64,000 bases of DNA, taken from the NCBI GenBank assembly GCA_028583605.1, contig CM053327.1:434001-498000 (forward strand). The letters are read 5' to 3'. This document shows positions 25,516-39,100 of the stretch, one piece after another. A model generated the notes under the pieces. That model had not been told where the DNA came from. It did no database searches and saw only the letters and a list, made by a program, of their open reading frames with translations. How positions within the stretch are numbered: position 1 is the stretch's first letter; every line of letters starts with the position of its first letter. The translations under genes and the position numbers were made by a program. The DNA is from Dastarcus helophoroides (taxonomy: Eukaryota > Arthropoda > Insecta > Coleoptera > Bothrideridae).

Positions 25516-28500
25516 AAATTAAAGAAAGCCCATTAAAATTGATCAAATGAAAGCGTATCAATTCTAGAATAATAATTAATAATCAGTTTATTTTATATCA
25601 TTACTGTTAAAACCTCACTATTATACTAAAAATTATTTATAATTTTTCTTTTTTTAGTAGAATTATTCCCGTTGCAGTAGTTAAATTTTTGTATTTGACC
25701 AATTGCAGCTGCATTTCTGAAATAATTTTTCTTACGAAGTAAATAAACATTTAAGACAAAAAAAACCTCGAACTTATTTATAATTACCTTCAATTTTCAA
25801 TTAACTTTAAGCTTTAATGTTTTTGAAAACCCAGACGCTTTATTTTTAGAGTCGAATGTCTTTCCTCAATAAATGTGCGACGTTTTTGCAAGTTTATATT
25901 TAGCGGACTCAATATGCAGAAAGAATGGGGCCTATTTAAAACTCACAACAAACATTCAATAAATAATGTGACTACAAAGCACGAGAGCAGAATGTAGTGG
26001 AACCTTTGTCGCCTCAATCTCAATTTTAGGCTCTTTGGGAAATTAAACTGTCCATTTGGTAGATTTATTTTGAAACGAAAAAATATAGTAAACAAGCAAC
26101 TTTGAAACAAATCACAACGCACTATGTTTAGATTCGTTAGATTTATTTATATCTATAATTTTTAGTAAGGAATTATTTATAAAAGATTTTTATTGTTTGT
26201 TATTAATCAGTCAAAACAATTGATAAAAATTAACTATCCGCGAAATTATTATCAATATCGAATAAAGTGATTCATACTGAACAATAAGTATCTAATTTAT
26301 CTGAATATAGAGCGTTCTTTGAATTATTTCTCTTATTACAATTTGTTAGCCTTTAAAGTTTGTCAGTTAGTTACACACAGTAAGTATAATTTATATTATT
26401 ATTATTTACAGGTTTAAATATCCCTGAAGACAAACTGGAAATATAATAAGTACTGTTCACTACTTCATTATTTAAAAGACGGTAATGAAGAAAATTTTTA
26501 CTACAAACTCTAAATTTATAGAAGAAACTTCAAAATGTCCTTTATATTTCGATTTAAACATCAGGAGTGCCAAATTAAAGCCAAAATTTCGAGTTTAAAA
26601 CTTTAATGTGTAAAAGTTTGTATTAAAAAGAAGAATTCCTATCACTCGGTCACCTGCAAAAATCTGGATAAATTCCTGTGAAGACAGATTCATCAACGAT
26701 GTCAGTTCTCAGCGGGTATAGCCAACTTTAAAACAATCGCGCATGTTAATGCGGATTTTTACTACCTTTGAGGCCAGATTTTAAAAAATCCTCTATTAGT
26801 GTTCACCTGCGTATTATGCCTAACATCTGTTTGAAATTTCATGTTCCTATACCTACCAGGTGTGCGTTGTCTGTCAGTCTGTGCTTACGAGATTTTTAAG
26901 TAGATATAGACAAGTCTAGAAATTTTTTTGGTTTAAATTCGAAGTTTGAACATTTTCTTGAACTAGTGGATTAAAATGGTAAAGAACTAAACAGTAAGAG
27001 AGCTATCACTTAAAAAGTAATTAGACAAAAATATATACATATAAATCACAAATAAAAAGAATATTATTAAATTTGTCTTTTAACGAGTTATTTGATTCCT
27101 TAAAAATATACATGTTTCATTTAAAATAAGAAAACTAGTATTTTTTCTGCCCAATTCTTTACTGTTTGATCCCTCCAAGGTGTTGTTTTTAAGTACATAA
27201 TGTAGAAGCACCAAATTTCAGAAAAAAATATTTAGTAGTTTTTGAAATATAAAATTTCCAATATTCCAAACTTTTCGGATATTCTGTACAAAACCGAAAA
27301 AAAACCATAGAGCATTTGATAACGTTGGTGTTAGGTGTACAAAATTAGCAACACTTGTATTGATAGTGCTAATTATTTCTACACAGAAAACAAAAATTAA
27401 TTTCTATACCGCTTGAAGTTACACTTTGGATTCATATGTGTAAGTTCCTTAAATTAAAGTTTGAGTAGCTTTACTAGTATATTTTAATTAATGTACTTGC
27501 CGCCTATTTCATTTAAATTGAGTACTTTTTCTTTCATCTTGTGTAATAAACACAAGATTTCCTGACTACGACTCTCGAACTCTCAAATAAAGGTGACATC
27601 GAATAAATAATCATTTTAGGTCGTCTCCAGCGTCATGTATTTAATAAAGCTCTTTTGTTGTGGACTACTTTCTAATGCACATTATGCGGGTATTGCATGA
27701 AGTGTCTTAACAAATATTAACTAACACTTCCACCAACCACATCATTAACAACACGAGAAATTATCGGATATTGGATCCCCTATTTCAAAATATTTGTGAA
27801 TGCATCTCAGCTAATAGGAAGACGATTTTATCTCCATTTTAATAAATTAATCGTTGTTTGGAACTGATTTTCTAGAACCTTGAACTGCAGTTATTCAAGT
27901 TTACTGATAAAGGTAGGAAAGACAAATAAGAAACGAAAACAAGAGAAATTTTTACGTCACGGGTCTCCAGTGAAAAATATGTTTTATCTGTCACACCTTT
28001 TAAATTAATAACCGGCTGGAAGTTAAATGCCGCTTATATTTTATTTCGTCACTTTTCATCTAATTAATTTCAATGAACAAGTAAGTTACTTTGATAAAAA
28101 TAATAATGATAGCAGGAAGTAAAATGCCTCACTCCTAACTACCGGCAAAAGTACATTTTCGAATTTCTATTTTCGTAATCCACATCTTTGTTCTGTAAAT
28201 GTGGTTACTTGTTTCTGGTATAGTTAATTAATTTAAAAATACACGGTTCTAATGAATCACCCATAATAACATATGCCCACCAGTGTTGTATTGGATTGAC
28301 TCAAGTTTGGTGCAAAAAATGCCATTACTTGCGAAAATGACACACTTTATTTATAAACTATTTATATTATTTAAGTCAAGTTATAAACTTTGGCGTAACG
28401 CGTTTTTTTGTGTCGTTGGGTAATTTTTAAATAGAGTAAGCGGAAACACATTTTACCTTGAAGACAGCAGTAACCGCATTGTCAATAAAATATCTGCATA

Positions 28501-29400
28501 TGCTAGCAGGTTTATTAGTTTTTGTTTTCTGCCTGACGCACGCCATTTAATTGTAATTCTTACCGCATTAGCGAATTATAATAGACATTTAAGGTAATTG
28601 TATTTAGACTGCTGTCTATATGAAGCAGTTTCTACGAAGCGAGGCATGACCGAGTAAACTTCCTGTTTTACACGAACTTATAAAATCTTTCTAATGTGTT
28701 AAATTGCCACTTGCAGAATACAAGTTTTACGAGTAGAAAAGTATTACGTAGACTTCGTAGACAATTAACGTCAACATTGCAGATTGTTTTGTTTCTAAAC
28801 TAAAATTTTATATATTACAATCTATTTATTTAAAACAAACTCTAAACACTGACTGACAGACAACGCACGGCCTAAACCAATCAGTCTAAAAACACGAAAT
28901 TGTGCACATAAGTTCCTCGTTATACCAGGCGAACACTAAAAAAAGATTTTTTAAAATTTATCTTCAAAGTGTGTGTTAAATAGGGGATGAAAGTTTGTAT
29001 GGAAGATATTTGAAGATAGAAATGTGAAAATTACTGTTCAGATTGCAGTTTATAAATAAGACAGTTATATCAGCATTGTTTGCAATTCGTTTCCTCGGTG
29101 GTAAAATTTACTTATAAAATAACATAACGAACTCGTATTTGAAAGTGCAAAATTATGTGAAAATTCTAATTAAGTGATGATATGTTGTTTTGAAGGGCAC
29201 CATCGTTGAGCGATTCGTTTTTTCACATAACCATCGGCCTATGTTAATGGCGAATTGGAGAAGAAAGTTAATCTTAAATTGTGAATAGTGCGGCATATTT
29301 TGAAAAGAAATTTATTCAAATAGCGACGAATCATCTTTCTTCATAAATGCGACAATCCATAAACAGTTCAGTATTCATATAAAAATATAAGGAAAATAAG
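25516..29400. other. AT-rich sequence with two copies of the GACTGACAGACAAC repeat
   Basis: No gene is supported. Repeat copies lie at 26740-26895 (reverse: AGTGTTCACCTGCG ... GTGCGTTGTCTGTCAGTC) and 28845-29040 (forward: ACACTGACTGACAGACAAC, GGCCTAAACC, TTGTGCACATAAGTTC, GCGAACACTAAAAAAAGATTTTT). The rest is unassigned; some of it may be upstream region or first intron of the Draper-like gene. Confidence 0.5.
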
Positions 29401-29409
29401 TACTTGAGT

Positions 29410-32400
29410 ATATTAAATAAAAACGTCGAGAATCGGAAATTTTGAAAACTGGAACATTTCAAAAAAGGTCTGCGTTAAAAAATCAAATTCAAAAAAAAAA
29501 ATGTTCCAAAAGGGCCAATTTTTAAATATTGTCGATACTTTAGAGATGAACTTTTTAAATTTTCAAAGAAGTAGAAATTTTGGAAAATTGGGATAATTTA
29601 AAAAAAAAATCCAAATTTAAGAAAAAATCGCAATTTAAAAATCGAAATTTGAAACCAAGTTAAAATTTTCAATAAATTCAAAATTTTTAAAACTGTCAAA
29701 AGCTTTAATAAAAGTTAAAATTTACAAAAATTCAACAGTTTTAAAAATCAACATTTTGAAAAAAAATGCCAAAACTTTAAGAAAGTCGATATTTTTAAAT
29801 AATTGAGAGAATTTGAAAAAGCGGAGAAATTTTCAAAAAAAATCCAACGTTTAAAAAGTTGATATTTTAAAAAATGGCCTGAAAGTTCAAATTTTGAAGA
29901 AATGTCGATTTTTAATAAAAATTGAATAACTTTCAGTAAAATTTTCTAAAAACATTCAAAATTTTTAAAAAGCCCAAAATCTGAAAAAAAGTCAAAATTT
30001 TCATTCATGTTTTAATGACTCTTTCTTCGCCAGTTACTCATTCTTACGTTTTTTTTTTTACTTTGACGAAAAGAAGCCAATACAACATGAATGAAAATAA
30101 TACTACTTCGCAAAGAAGAACAACAGAGAATATCAAAATTCCAAAATTAAAAAAAAAATAGTTTAGAATTCAAATTTTGGAAAGTCGTAATTTTTGATAA
30201 TTAAAATTTTGAAGTCAATCTTAAAAGAAAAAGCTGAAATGTTAAAAAGTCGAAATTTTGGAAATAAATCAAACATTTTAAAAAGTAACGAAATTCTAAA
30301 TTTTGCAAAATAATTCAATATTATAAAAAGATTCGTGTTTCCGTAAAATGTCGCGATTTAAATAAATCGATATTTTCAGATAAAGTCGAAATTTTAAAGA
30401 AAATTGAAATTTTCAAGAATCAACATTTTAAAAAAATAAAGGAATTTCGAAAAAAATCTCGATAGTAAATATTTTTTCCAAAAAAAAATCAAGATTTAAA
30501 GAAAAGCTGCAAAAAGGTCGACAATTTAAAAAAAGTTTAAATTTAGAAAAAAATATATGAGAAATATATGAGAAAACAGCGAAATTGTCAAAATATTAAA
30601 AATTTTGCAAAATAGTTCGAAATGTCAAAAAAGTCTACATTTTAGCAAAATTTAAACAGTTTCGACAGCCAAGCTTCTTCAGAGAGATACTGAAGATGAT
30701 AGATTGGCTGTCGAAACGCGTTAGAGCAACCTTTGTTGTGTTTTTTAATCTTTCTTGGTTTCAGGGGATAAGATTTGTATTTCAATTTTTAAAATATTCT
30801 AGAACTTATGAATTTTCAAAAAAATTGTGATTTTAAAATGTAGTCGAAATTTTCAAAATCGAAATTTTACTGCCAAAATTCATTAAAAAAATGCAATTTT
30901 AAAAAAATTTGAAATGTTGAAATAAAAAAAGTAAAAATTTTGGGAAAAGTTGACATTTTTAAAAGAGTCCAAATTTGGCCAGAAATTGCACAATTTTGAG
31001 AAAAATTTGAAATTTTACAATTTCAAAACAATCAAAATCCTCCCCCCTTCCAAATAGAAATTTTGCGAAAAAGTTGATGAATGATATTTTCAAAACAACT
31101 GAAAATTTTTAGGTTGTCAAACCTTCAAATCACATTTTCAAAAAAAAAATTGAAATTTTGAAAAATAGTGGAATTTCCAAACGAGTCTAAAAATTTAAGA
31201 GCCATTTGCAAAGAATTGAAATTTCCAAAAAAAAGGCGATAATTTCTAAATCCACAATTTTCAAAAAAAAGTCCCTAATTTAAAAATGGGCTAAATTTTC
31301 ATAGAAAATCAAAGTTTTCAAAAAGAAGTTAACATTTTCAAGAAAAAGTAAAATTTTAAGAGTCGACATTTTCAAAAAATTTAAAAATTTGAAATTTAGA
31401 AAATTCAAATTTTGATAAATAGTCAAAATTTCAAAAATAGTGAATTTGAAAGGCGAAATTCTAAAAAATTGAAAAACCTTCAAATGTAGAAAAACGAAAT
31501 TTTTGAGAATTTGAAATTTTGGAAACAATACCAAATTAAAAATACTTCAAAAATAGTCCGGATTATAAAAATATTTCTTGATTTAAAAAAAAAGTGAAAT
31601 ATTGTCATCCAAAATTTTGAGGGGTATAAATAGTGAAAGAAATGCCAAAATTATCAGAAAAGTCTAAATTTTCAAAAAAATCGACATTTTGAAAACAATA
31701 AAAAATTTCGGAAAAATCGGCACTTAAAAAGTCCAAGTTTTCAAAAAAGGTAAAAATTGTGAAAAAAGTTTTTGAAACAAGTTGAAAATTTTGAAAAAAT
31801 TTGAATTCTGAGATAAGGTTGAAAGTCTTAAAAAAGACCAATTTTTGACAATAAGTCGAAATTTTGAAATAAAATCGAAAATTTAAAAAAAATCCAACCT
31901 TTCAAAAAACTGGACCATATCAAAACTTTTCTTTGTCAAGTTTTAAAAGAACTTTGGAATTTTCGAAAAGCAATATTTTAAAAATAGTTTAAATTATCGA
32001 GGTAAAAATTTTCATGTCGAAATTTTGAAAAAAAAAATAAAATTTTCGAAATGTCAAAATTTTGGATAAAATGGAAATTTAAAAAAAGTTTTAAAAAATA
32101 AGCCAAAATGTTAAAACAAGTGTTTCCTATTTCAAAATTTCGGTTAAACAATATTTTGATATTGATAAAAAGTCGAAATTTTGAAAAAAATCAACCATTC
32201 AAACTCGACGTTTTCAAAAAATTCGAAATTTTAAAAACTTCCAAATTAGAAACAAAAATTTTGAATTTCAAGTTCTCTAAGGCACAGAATATTGGAAAAG
32301 GGGAAATTTAAAAAGGAGAAAATTTCAAGAAATCGAAATTTTGGAAAAATGTCGAAATTAAAAAAAAAACGATACATCCAACACGGCCCGTGATAGCAGT

Positions 32401-32440
32401 GAGTGCGGTCGGGTGACTTATTCGCTAGTAGTTTATAAAT
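29410..32440 (-). repeat. Quasi-periodic array G with a type-2 head at its right end
   Basis: Three kilobases of degenerate GTCGAAATTTTGAAAAAA units. In reverse from 32440 it opens with the type-2 head: CTAGCGAATAAGTCACCCGA, a CACTCACTGCTATCACGGG stretch and then poly-T, matching 7690-7760. The open frames in it are repeat artefacts. An HP hairpin element sits at 30657-30795. Near 30003-30120 a less periodic stretch may be a further insertion. Confidence 0.62.
30657..30795 (+). mobile_element. HP hairpin element, copy b
   Basis: It starts inside the left arm with CAGTTTCGACAGCCAAGC, then has the turn TTCAGAGAGATACTGAAGATG, and continues with TTGGCTGTCGAAACGCGTTA, GAGCAACCTTTGTTGTG, TCTTTCTTGGTTTCAGGG and TTTGTATTTCAATTTTTAA. 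The left arm is truncated. Confidence 0.8.
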
Positions 32441-32969
32441 TTCCATCTTCAATTGTTATATTTGCAAAACTTTCAACATCATTCATCTTCATAATTTATA
32501 TTATCTCATGCCCTTAGATCCCACCCCACATTGCTGTAATCATCAGCTTTCTAGAAAATTATCCTCTATACAAACAACTTCTTTTAGAAAATGACTAATG
32601 TATAATGCTTTATGTACATCATTTTCTTTTCTTGTTACGTAAATAACAATGAGACTTTCAAGCAAACAACAAATAATTAGCGTCAATACAATTATTGTCA
32701 TTTGTAACAACTTAAACATGAGAATTACATCTCTAGAGCTCCACTTGAAGAGAGGTTTTAGTTTATGCGAGCATTAGGCAAGTAAATGTTCTTGGTAAAA
32801 ATTCCACATTATTATAATAAATCGAATTTAAAGCCGGCCTCATACATATGCATATCTCATCATTGAAATAAATACGCGTCAAATTCTATTCGTTACTTTA
32901 AAAAATATTCTCATGGTAATGAGTTTGTTTAACCACAATAATTTTTATGTTTCTTTTTCGTTGTTTCAG

Positions 32970-33139
32970 GTTGATTTCGCAACAAGGACGAATGCAGCTT
33001 AAGGCATATTTCCACTACCCAAGAAAAAAATGCTGCCGATTTATTCTACTATGTTAACACTGATAGGTTCCATATGTTGCCTAATTTCGTATTCTTTGGC
33101 TGCTTTAGAAGGACCCAACATATGCACAATCCAAGAAAC
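32970..33139 (+). CDS. drpr: Exon with the start codon: signal peptide and start of the EMI domain
   Basis: An acceptor (TTCGTTGTTTCAG ending at 32969) precedes 60 bases of 5' leader. The ATG at 33030 follows AAGAAAAAA, and the reading starts MLPIYSTMLTLIGSICCLIS. The hydrophobic core ends in SYSLAALEGPNIC, with probable signal cleavage near residue 24-25. LEGPNIC is the conserved start of the Draper/MEGF EMI domain. The donor GTAAGT begins at 33140 and interrupts a codon after two bases (phase 2). The acceptor upstream implies at least one untranslated exon further 5', which I could not locate. Confidence 0.87.
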
Positions 33140-36100
33140 GTAAGTAATTTTATTCTGTCCCTTACTTTCCGAAATGAAGACGAATGTTTCTGTAAGTCTA
33201 AGGCTTTTTTAATTCCGCGAATATCATAAAAGTTCAACAACTGATACAAATTACACATTACATTACATTTTTAATCAAAGCAATGCAATTACAATTTCGT
33301 TTTTTAAAATGGAATTATTAAATTAGTAATACATTACATTTTCTAATGATTACTGCCCAGCTCTGATATAGCTATGAGTAGGACGCGTAATGGAATGAAA
33401 AATTTGCGTGGTAGGTAGCGGGGTTCGAACCCCAACCTCCCACGCAAAAGGCAACCATCCTACCCATTCAGCCTTACCGCTTGGAAAGAAAAAACTTAAT
33501 TCCCTTGATAATCTATTCCTACGCCTACAATATACAGGCTGGACCATAAGTAATGGTACATAGAGCAAGAGTAGTTTTTTCGTATAAAAATAACGTGATT
33601 TATTGTTAGGTACACTTACCTTATACCAAAAGTTGATATTAACAGAGATACAGGGTGTCAAAGTTGAAAAAAAATTGTGATTTTTTCGCATAACTGATGA
33701 ACACATTTCACTATAGACAAGAAATTTGGCATAGGGGGGTTTCTTTGGTGAAGAAATTCTAATTTGCTAACAGATTGCCAGTAACTCATAGGGGACGCCA
33801 CCTGCGCTACCTTGTATTATTCTAAATCATCATAACTTTTTTGTGCCTTTATGTACACTTATTTTAAATAGATATTTTTATTTACCTACAGTTTTTACGT
33901 AAAAAAGGTATACTTTCTAAATGTTGATACAAGCAACCGTTTTCAAGATATTTGCCTTCAAAGTTTGCAGTACGTTTATTTTAAGTTATGTAAATGTGAA
34001 TTTTTCGCAGTAGATTTCAAAATTAAAGTAATAAAACTGACTCTAAAATAGTTTATATCAAATATTACTCTACTGACATTATTATTACATATATTTTTTA
34101 AATTTCTAAAGCAAATTTAAATAAAATACCAAAACAAAATTTATTTTCAAAAATAATTATGTGGGGAATGAATGACTTTTTTCATGTAAACGGAATGTAA
34201 ACAATTAAAAATTTGATTGTCTTTTATTGAAATTCATCTCGAAATATCTGCTTTGACCAAGTAGACTATTAAAATTTTCTTATGCAAACTCAGACATCAT
34301 ATCTCACATCTCTATATTACAAAATAAATTACGTTTTAATTTTTTGGATTCTTTTCAAAATTTAGGTAATAATATTATCAGCAAAGTAATATTTGACATA
34401 AATAACTTTCAAAGCTGTCTTATATTACTTTTTTTTGAAGCCTACTTCGAAAATTTAATATGTTAATAATTTAAAACCAAGGCACGTCAAGCTTTAAAGG
34501 CAAATATCTTGAAAACGGTTGCTCGTATCAACTTTCAGGAAGTACATCTTTTTTACGTAAAAAATATGGAGAAATAAAATGATCCATTTAAAATTAATAT
34601 ACGTGGGTCCACAAAAAAGTTATGATGATTTAGAAATATGTAGGATAGCGCAGGTAGCGCCCCCTATCAGCTGTTGGTAATATGTTAGCAAATTAGAGTT
34701 TGTCGACTTAAGAAACCCCCTTGTGACAAATTTCGTGCCTACATTACAATTCACTCTTTAGGTATACGAAAAAATCGAATTTTTTTTCAACTTTGACACC
34801 CTGTATCTCTGTTAATATCAACTTTTGGTATAAGGTAAATGTAGCTAAATCACATTATTTTTACTCGAAAAATCCACCATTGCTCTCTCTGTGTACTATT
34901 ACTTATGGTCCAACCTGTATAAGTTAAATTGTGGAAAATGTGTGCACCATAATTGTTTAAATTGTGTTTCAATTTCCTATTTTCTCTATAAGCGAAAACT
35001 GATTAAATCAGAAAAGGAAAAATGGAGACAAATTTCGCGTAGGCCAGCAGGCATTAATTCGAAGTGCGGCGTGCGAGATTATACAGACAAAGGTGTAACA
35101 AAGTTACGCACATAATTTCGGACGGCTTGCGCAAAACTATAATTTAACATCTTTACGCATTTCCCTCCTAGTGACTTATTTTTTACTTGTGATGAACTTA
35201 TTAATGTTTTTGTTTACATTTCTGATCTGTCAATTTTGGAGGTTATTTGGGTTATTAGTTGATTTTTCTTTAAGACTGGAATCTCGTTCAGATGAAAATT
35301 ACAAAGAAACGATGAGCAGCTTTATATTAAATAGCAGCGACTGTTTATTTGTACAGAAGGAGGCAGGGGTAAAACTTCATCAGTGGCCTTGATTATACAG
35401 AAGGCAGTTGAAATCTATTGAATTAGGAACTTGTGGGACCATTGTGAACGTTTTTAAGAATGGACGAAAAATGTTTTGAACATTTATTCTGTTTTATTGA
35501 AGCCAGAAGGAGGTATCCTAAAATAACAAATATGACCCACCCAACCCCTTTAAAATTTTGCTTGCTATTGTGGCGCAGGACAATTCTCCTCCTCTTGTTT
35601 AATTATATTCATAAAATTTATGACAACAAGAGATAACATTTTTAGGGCATTTTGTACACCTAAAGTGTAAAGTAAGAACATTTAAAAAATATGTATTAAT
35701 TTTATTTAATTTTTGTTGGTAAATTTAGATTTTTTTCGTATTTTTTCCCAGAAAATTTTTATACTCCTAAAAATTATGGCTTGTTTTCGAAATTTAAATT
35801 ATAATATCTTGCCGCACTATTTGTACGCCTTGAATGGGCGGCGTTTTCCAACTGTTTTTAAACTTTCTTTTTTCGAATTTTCGATATTTTTTTAAAATTT
35901 TAACTTTGTTTAAAAAGTCGATTTCTGAAATGTTTTTTTTCTATATTTAGATTTTTTGTTGTTGAAATGTCGAATTCTTTTTATACATAATTGACATTTT
36001 ATGATTTTAGCAAAAATTACATTTTTCTTCTGTTTTTGAATATTCTGATTTCTTTTGAACATTCTGACTGGAAACCTCAATCTTTGTAAACATTTTGACT

Positions 36101-39100
36101 GTAAAAAACTTTTTCAAATAATTCCACTTTTTTGAAAATTTCGTATTTAAAATAAAATGACTTTTTAGACAATTTTACGTGACTAACATTTAAAATGTTC
36201 CTTTCTTTTAAATTTGGGCTTCCTTTCAGAATTTCTATTTTTTTTTCAAAATGTTGGCTTTTTCTTAAAATTTTGCTTATTTTTATACTTATTTCAAAAT
36301 TTCCACCTTTTTGCAGTTTTCTTACTTATTTTGAAAATTTTATTCTTTTTTAAAATTTCGGACTCTCTTTGAAATTTTTGTTTTATTTATATTGAAAAAT
36401 TAATTTTTAAATTTCAGATTTTGTCTCAAAATTTCCACTTTTTTTGTAGCTTTTGAAAATCTTTTAAATGTTTTTTTAATTAAAATTATCACTTTCTTCA
36501 AAACATGGACCTTTTTGTAAATATTTAGACATTTTCTTGAAATGATTTCCTGACATTATTTTAATTTTTTTCTGAAGAATTCGATTTTTTTGAAAATTAT
36601 GATTTTTGAAATTTCGACATTTGAAAATTTCCATTATTATTTCTATTTTTTGTGAAAATTTTGATTTCAAATTTCCGCCTTTTCATCGAAATTTTAACAT
36701 TTTTATAAATATCGATTAATTAAAAAAATCGACTTTTCAAAATTTCCACTTTTTTTAAGTTCCCATTTTTATCAACATTCTAATTTTTTCTCAAAATTTT
36801 GACTTCAAATTTTCTACTGTTGCTCGAAATTTTGACTTTTTTTGTAATTTTCAAGAAATTGACATTTCTACTTCGACGGTGTCATTTTTTTTTTCAAATT
36901 TTAATCTTTATCAAAATCTGACTTTTTCAAAATTTTCAGTTTTTTGAAAATTTACTCATAGGAATTAGAATTTCTTTGGCTTTCTTGAAATTTACTTTTT
37001 GCAATTATTGACTTAAATAAATTCTATTTTTTCCTCCATTTCAACTTTTTTACATTATTAACTATTTTTTTTTCCATTTTCGGCCTTTTTATAAAAGTTC
37101 GACTTTTTCAGAATTTCAACGTTTCCCAAATTTCATTTTTTTCTGAAAATGTTAACTTTTTGAAATTTTTGACGCTTCAAAATATCTACTTTTCCAGAGT
37201 TTTCACTTTATTCAAATTTTCTATTCTTTTTCAAAATGTTGACTTATTTTAAAAATCTCAATTTTTTAATCAAAATTGAAACTTTTTTAAAAGTGTGATT
37301 TATATTCAGGACTTCCACTTTTTCGAAATTTTAACTTCCTTTAAAAAATATTAATTTTTTGTAAATTTTATATTTTGATATTTTTCTCAAAGTTGCTGGC
37401 TTAAACTTACAGAAATTAAAAATTAAATATTTAAATTTGGAGTATTGATATGAAGTGAAATATTGAACTCAAAACAAAAACGTTAAAATTTCACGTTTTA
37501 AACTTCTATTTTGACAATTCCCTTTTTAATGGAATTTTTGAGAGAAATGATGAAAGTCATTTAATTTTATTTAGCATTTCTGCGAAATTTAATTTTTCTA
37601 TGTTGCATAAACATCAAATAAAATTAATAACGAAAATGTTTCTACCATGAATAAATGACGAAAGGTTCTAGAAAAATGAAAACACAATTGTAATTTCCAA
37701 TTTCTAAATTTCAAGAAAAAAGTCTCGATTTCTATTTTAAAGTAGATATCTTAGGTTTAAAAATCTTTCAATATTCTCTAAAAGTTTGTGGAAAATTGTC
37801 GAAAGTCTGTATTGAGAAAAATTCTAGCTACAATTAGCTTTAGGAAAAAGACAAGTTTGAGGTTATAGCAAAAAATGAAACGTTTGTATTGCACAAACCT
37901 AAAAGGAATTTTTTTTAATTAGCAAAACATTCTGGAAAAGAACGTTGCGATTTTTAAAGTCTAAGTATTTAGAAAATCAAAATTTTTTGAAAACCTTTAC
38001 CATATAATGTTTTTAAGCCTTTTAGTAAAACATTCCACATTTTTTTTGAAATTTTCACTTTAACATTTTAATAACAAGATTTTAAACGAAATTTCGAGAA
38101 AAAAGTCTTTATCTTAACATCGACTTTTTAGAAAAAATGAAGAATTTCATGTACTTGAAGAAGTTTCAGAAAAGTATACAAATTTTAATAGATACTCAGC
38201 TTGGAGAAAAAAATTTTGGAATTAAAATCAAAATTATGAGAAAAGAAAATTAAAAAATCTTAGAAGGAAAAGTCGAAATTTTGACTTCTAACCTCAAAAT
38301 GTGGTCTACATTTTCGAAGGAAAAACGAAGTTTTAAGATATTTAAGAAATCTTTTAATGGGTCACGAAGAAACATAAAAATTACGGGGCGATGACAAAAA
38401 AGTTAGTAAAACGCTGATATAGAGAAAAACCTTTTAAATTACCAGTATATATTGCCGTGAATTTGTCTCTGGAAAAAAAGTAATATTCAAAATTGTCAAT
38501 AAACGTTTTTCTTGTTAATTGCGGTTTTAACCTTTTAATGCCTTTTTTAGAATATTTTGTCTTTTTAATGCCATTTTTAACCGTTCGTTTTTGCCTAACT
38601 TAACATTTTGCTCACCTTTTTATCTTATTTGTTTGTGCCTAAAATCCGATCTCTAGTGACAAATAAATAGTCTGAAAACTGAACGGAGTTTTGTGCCTTT
38701 CCTAGTTCCAAATTCAGATTATCTTCCACTGAAGATTTAATTATTACATGTTAGGGGCCCAGATTCTTTCCAAACCTTCTTACATCCATAAGCTGTAATA
38801 ATAAAGAGGACTAAAGTAAATCATATTTAAATTTGGGGTTTGGTTAGTAAGAAACTGTCGTGTTGTGTTGATTTGTTTTGATGACTGTCAGGTATATCAC
38901 CAATGTCCCAAAACTTAAGGAAAGAGAGAATTTCGACGATTGGGCGTTCACTGTAAGGTATTTTTTAGTTTTAGATGGTCTTTCCAAGTGTTTGGATGGA
39001 ACAGAGGCATATACTGACAAATTAGATAAGGCAAAGGCTAAATTGATATGAACCATTGACGCACCTCTTTATATCCATATAAATGATGCAGCAGATCCAA

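Noticed and set aside
31280..31841. Minus-strand open frames rich in F, L, N and K, and similar frames at 6997-7194, 8250-8483, 18360-18902, 36476-36670, 45461-45777, 55716-56173, 60262-60501, 60754-60993 and 61891-62094
   Set aside because: They read through the quasi-periodic arrays; the residue pattern follows the repeat unit, lengths are modest and no domain is recognisable.
34891..35392. Two open frames after the foldback element
   Set aside because: The first lies in a dispersed non-coding repeat; the second has a hydrophobic stretch but no recognisable family.
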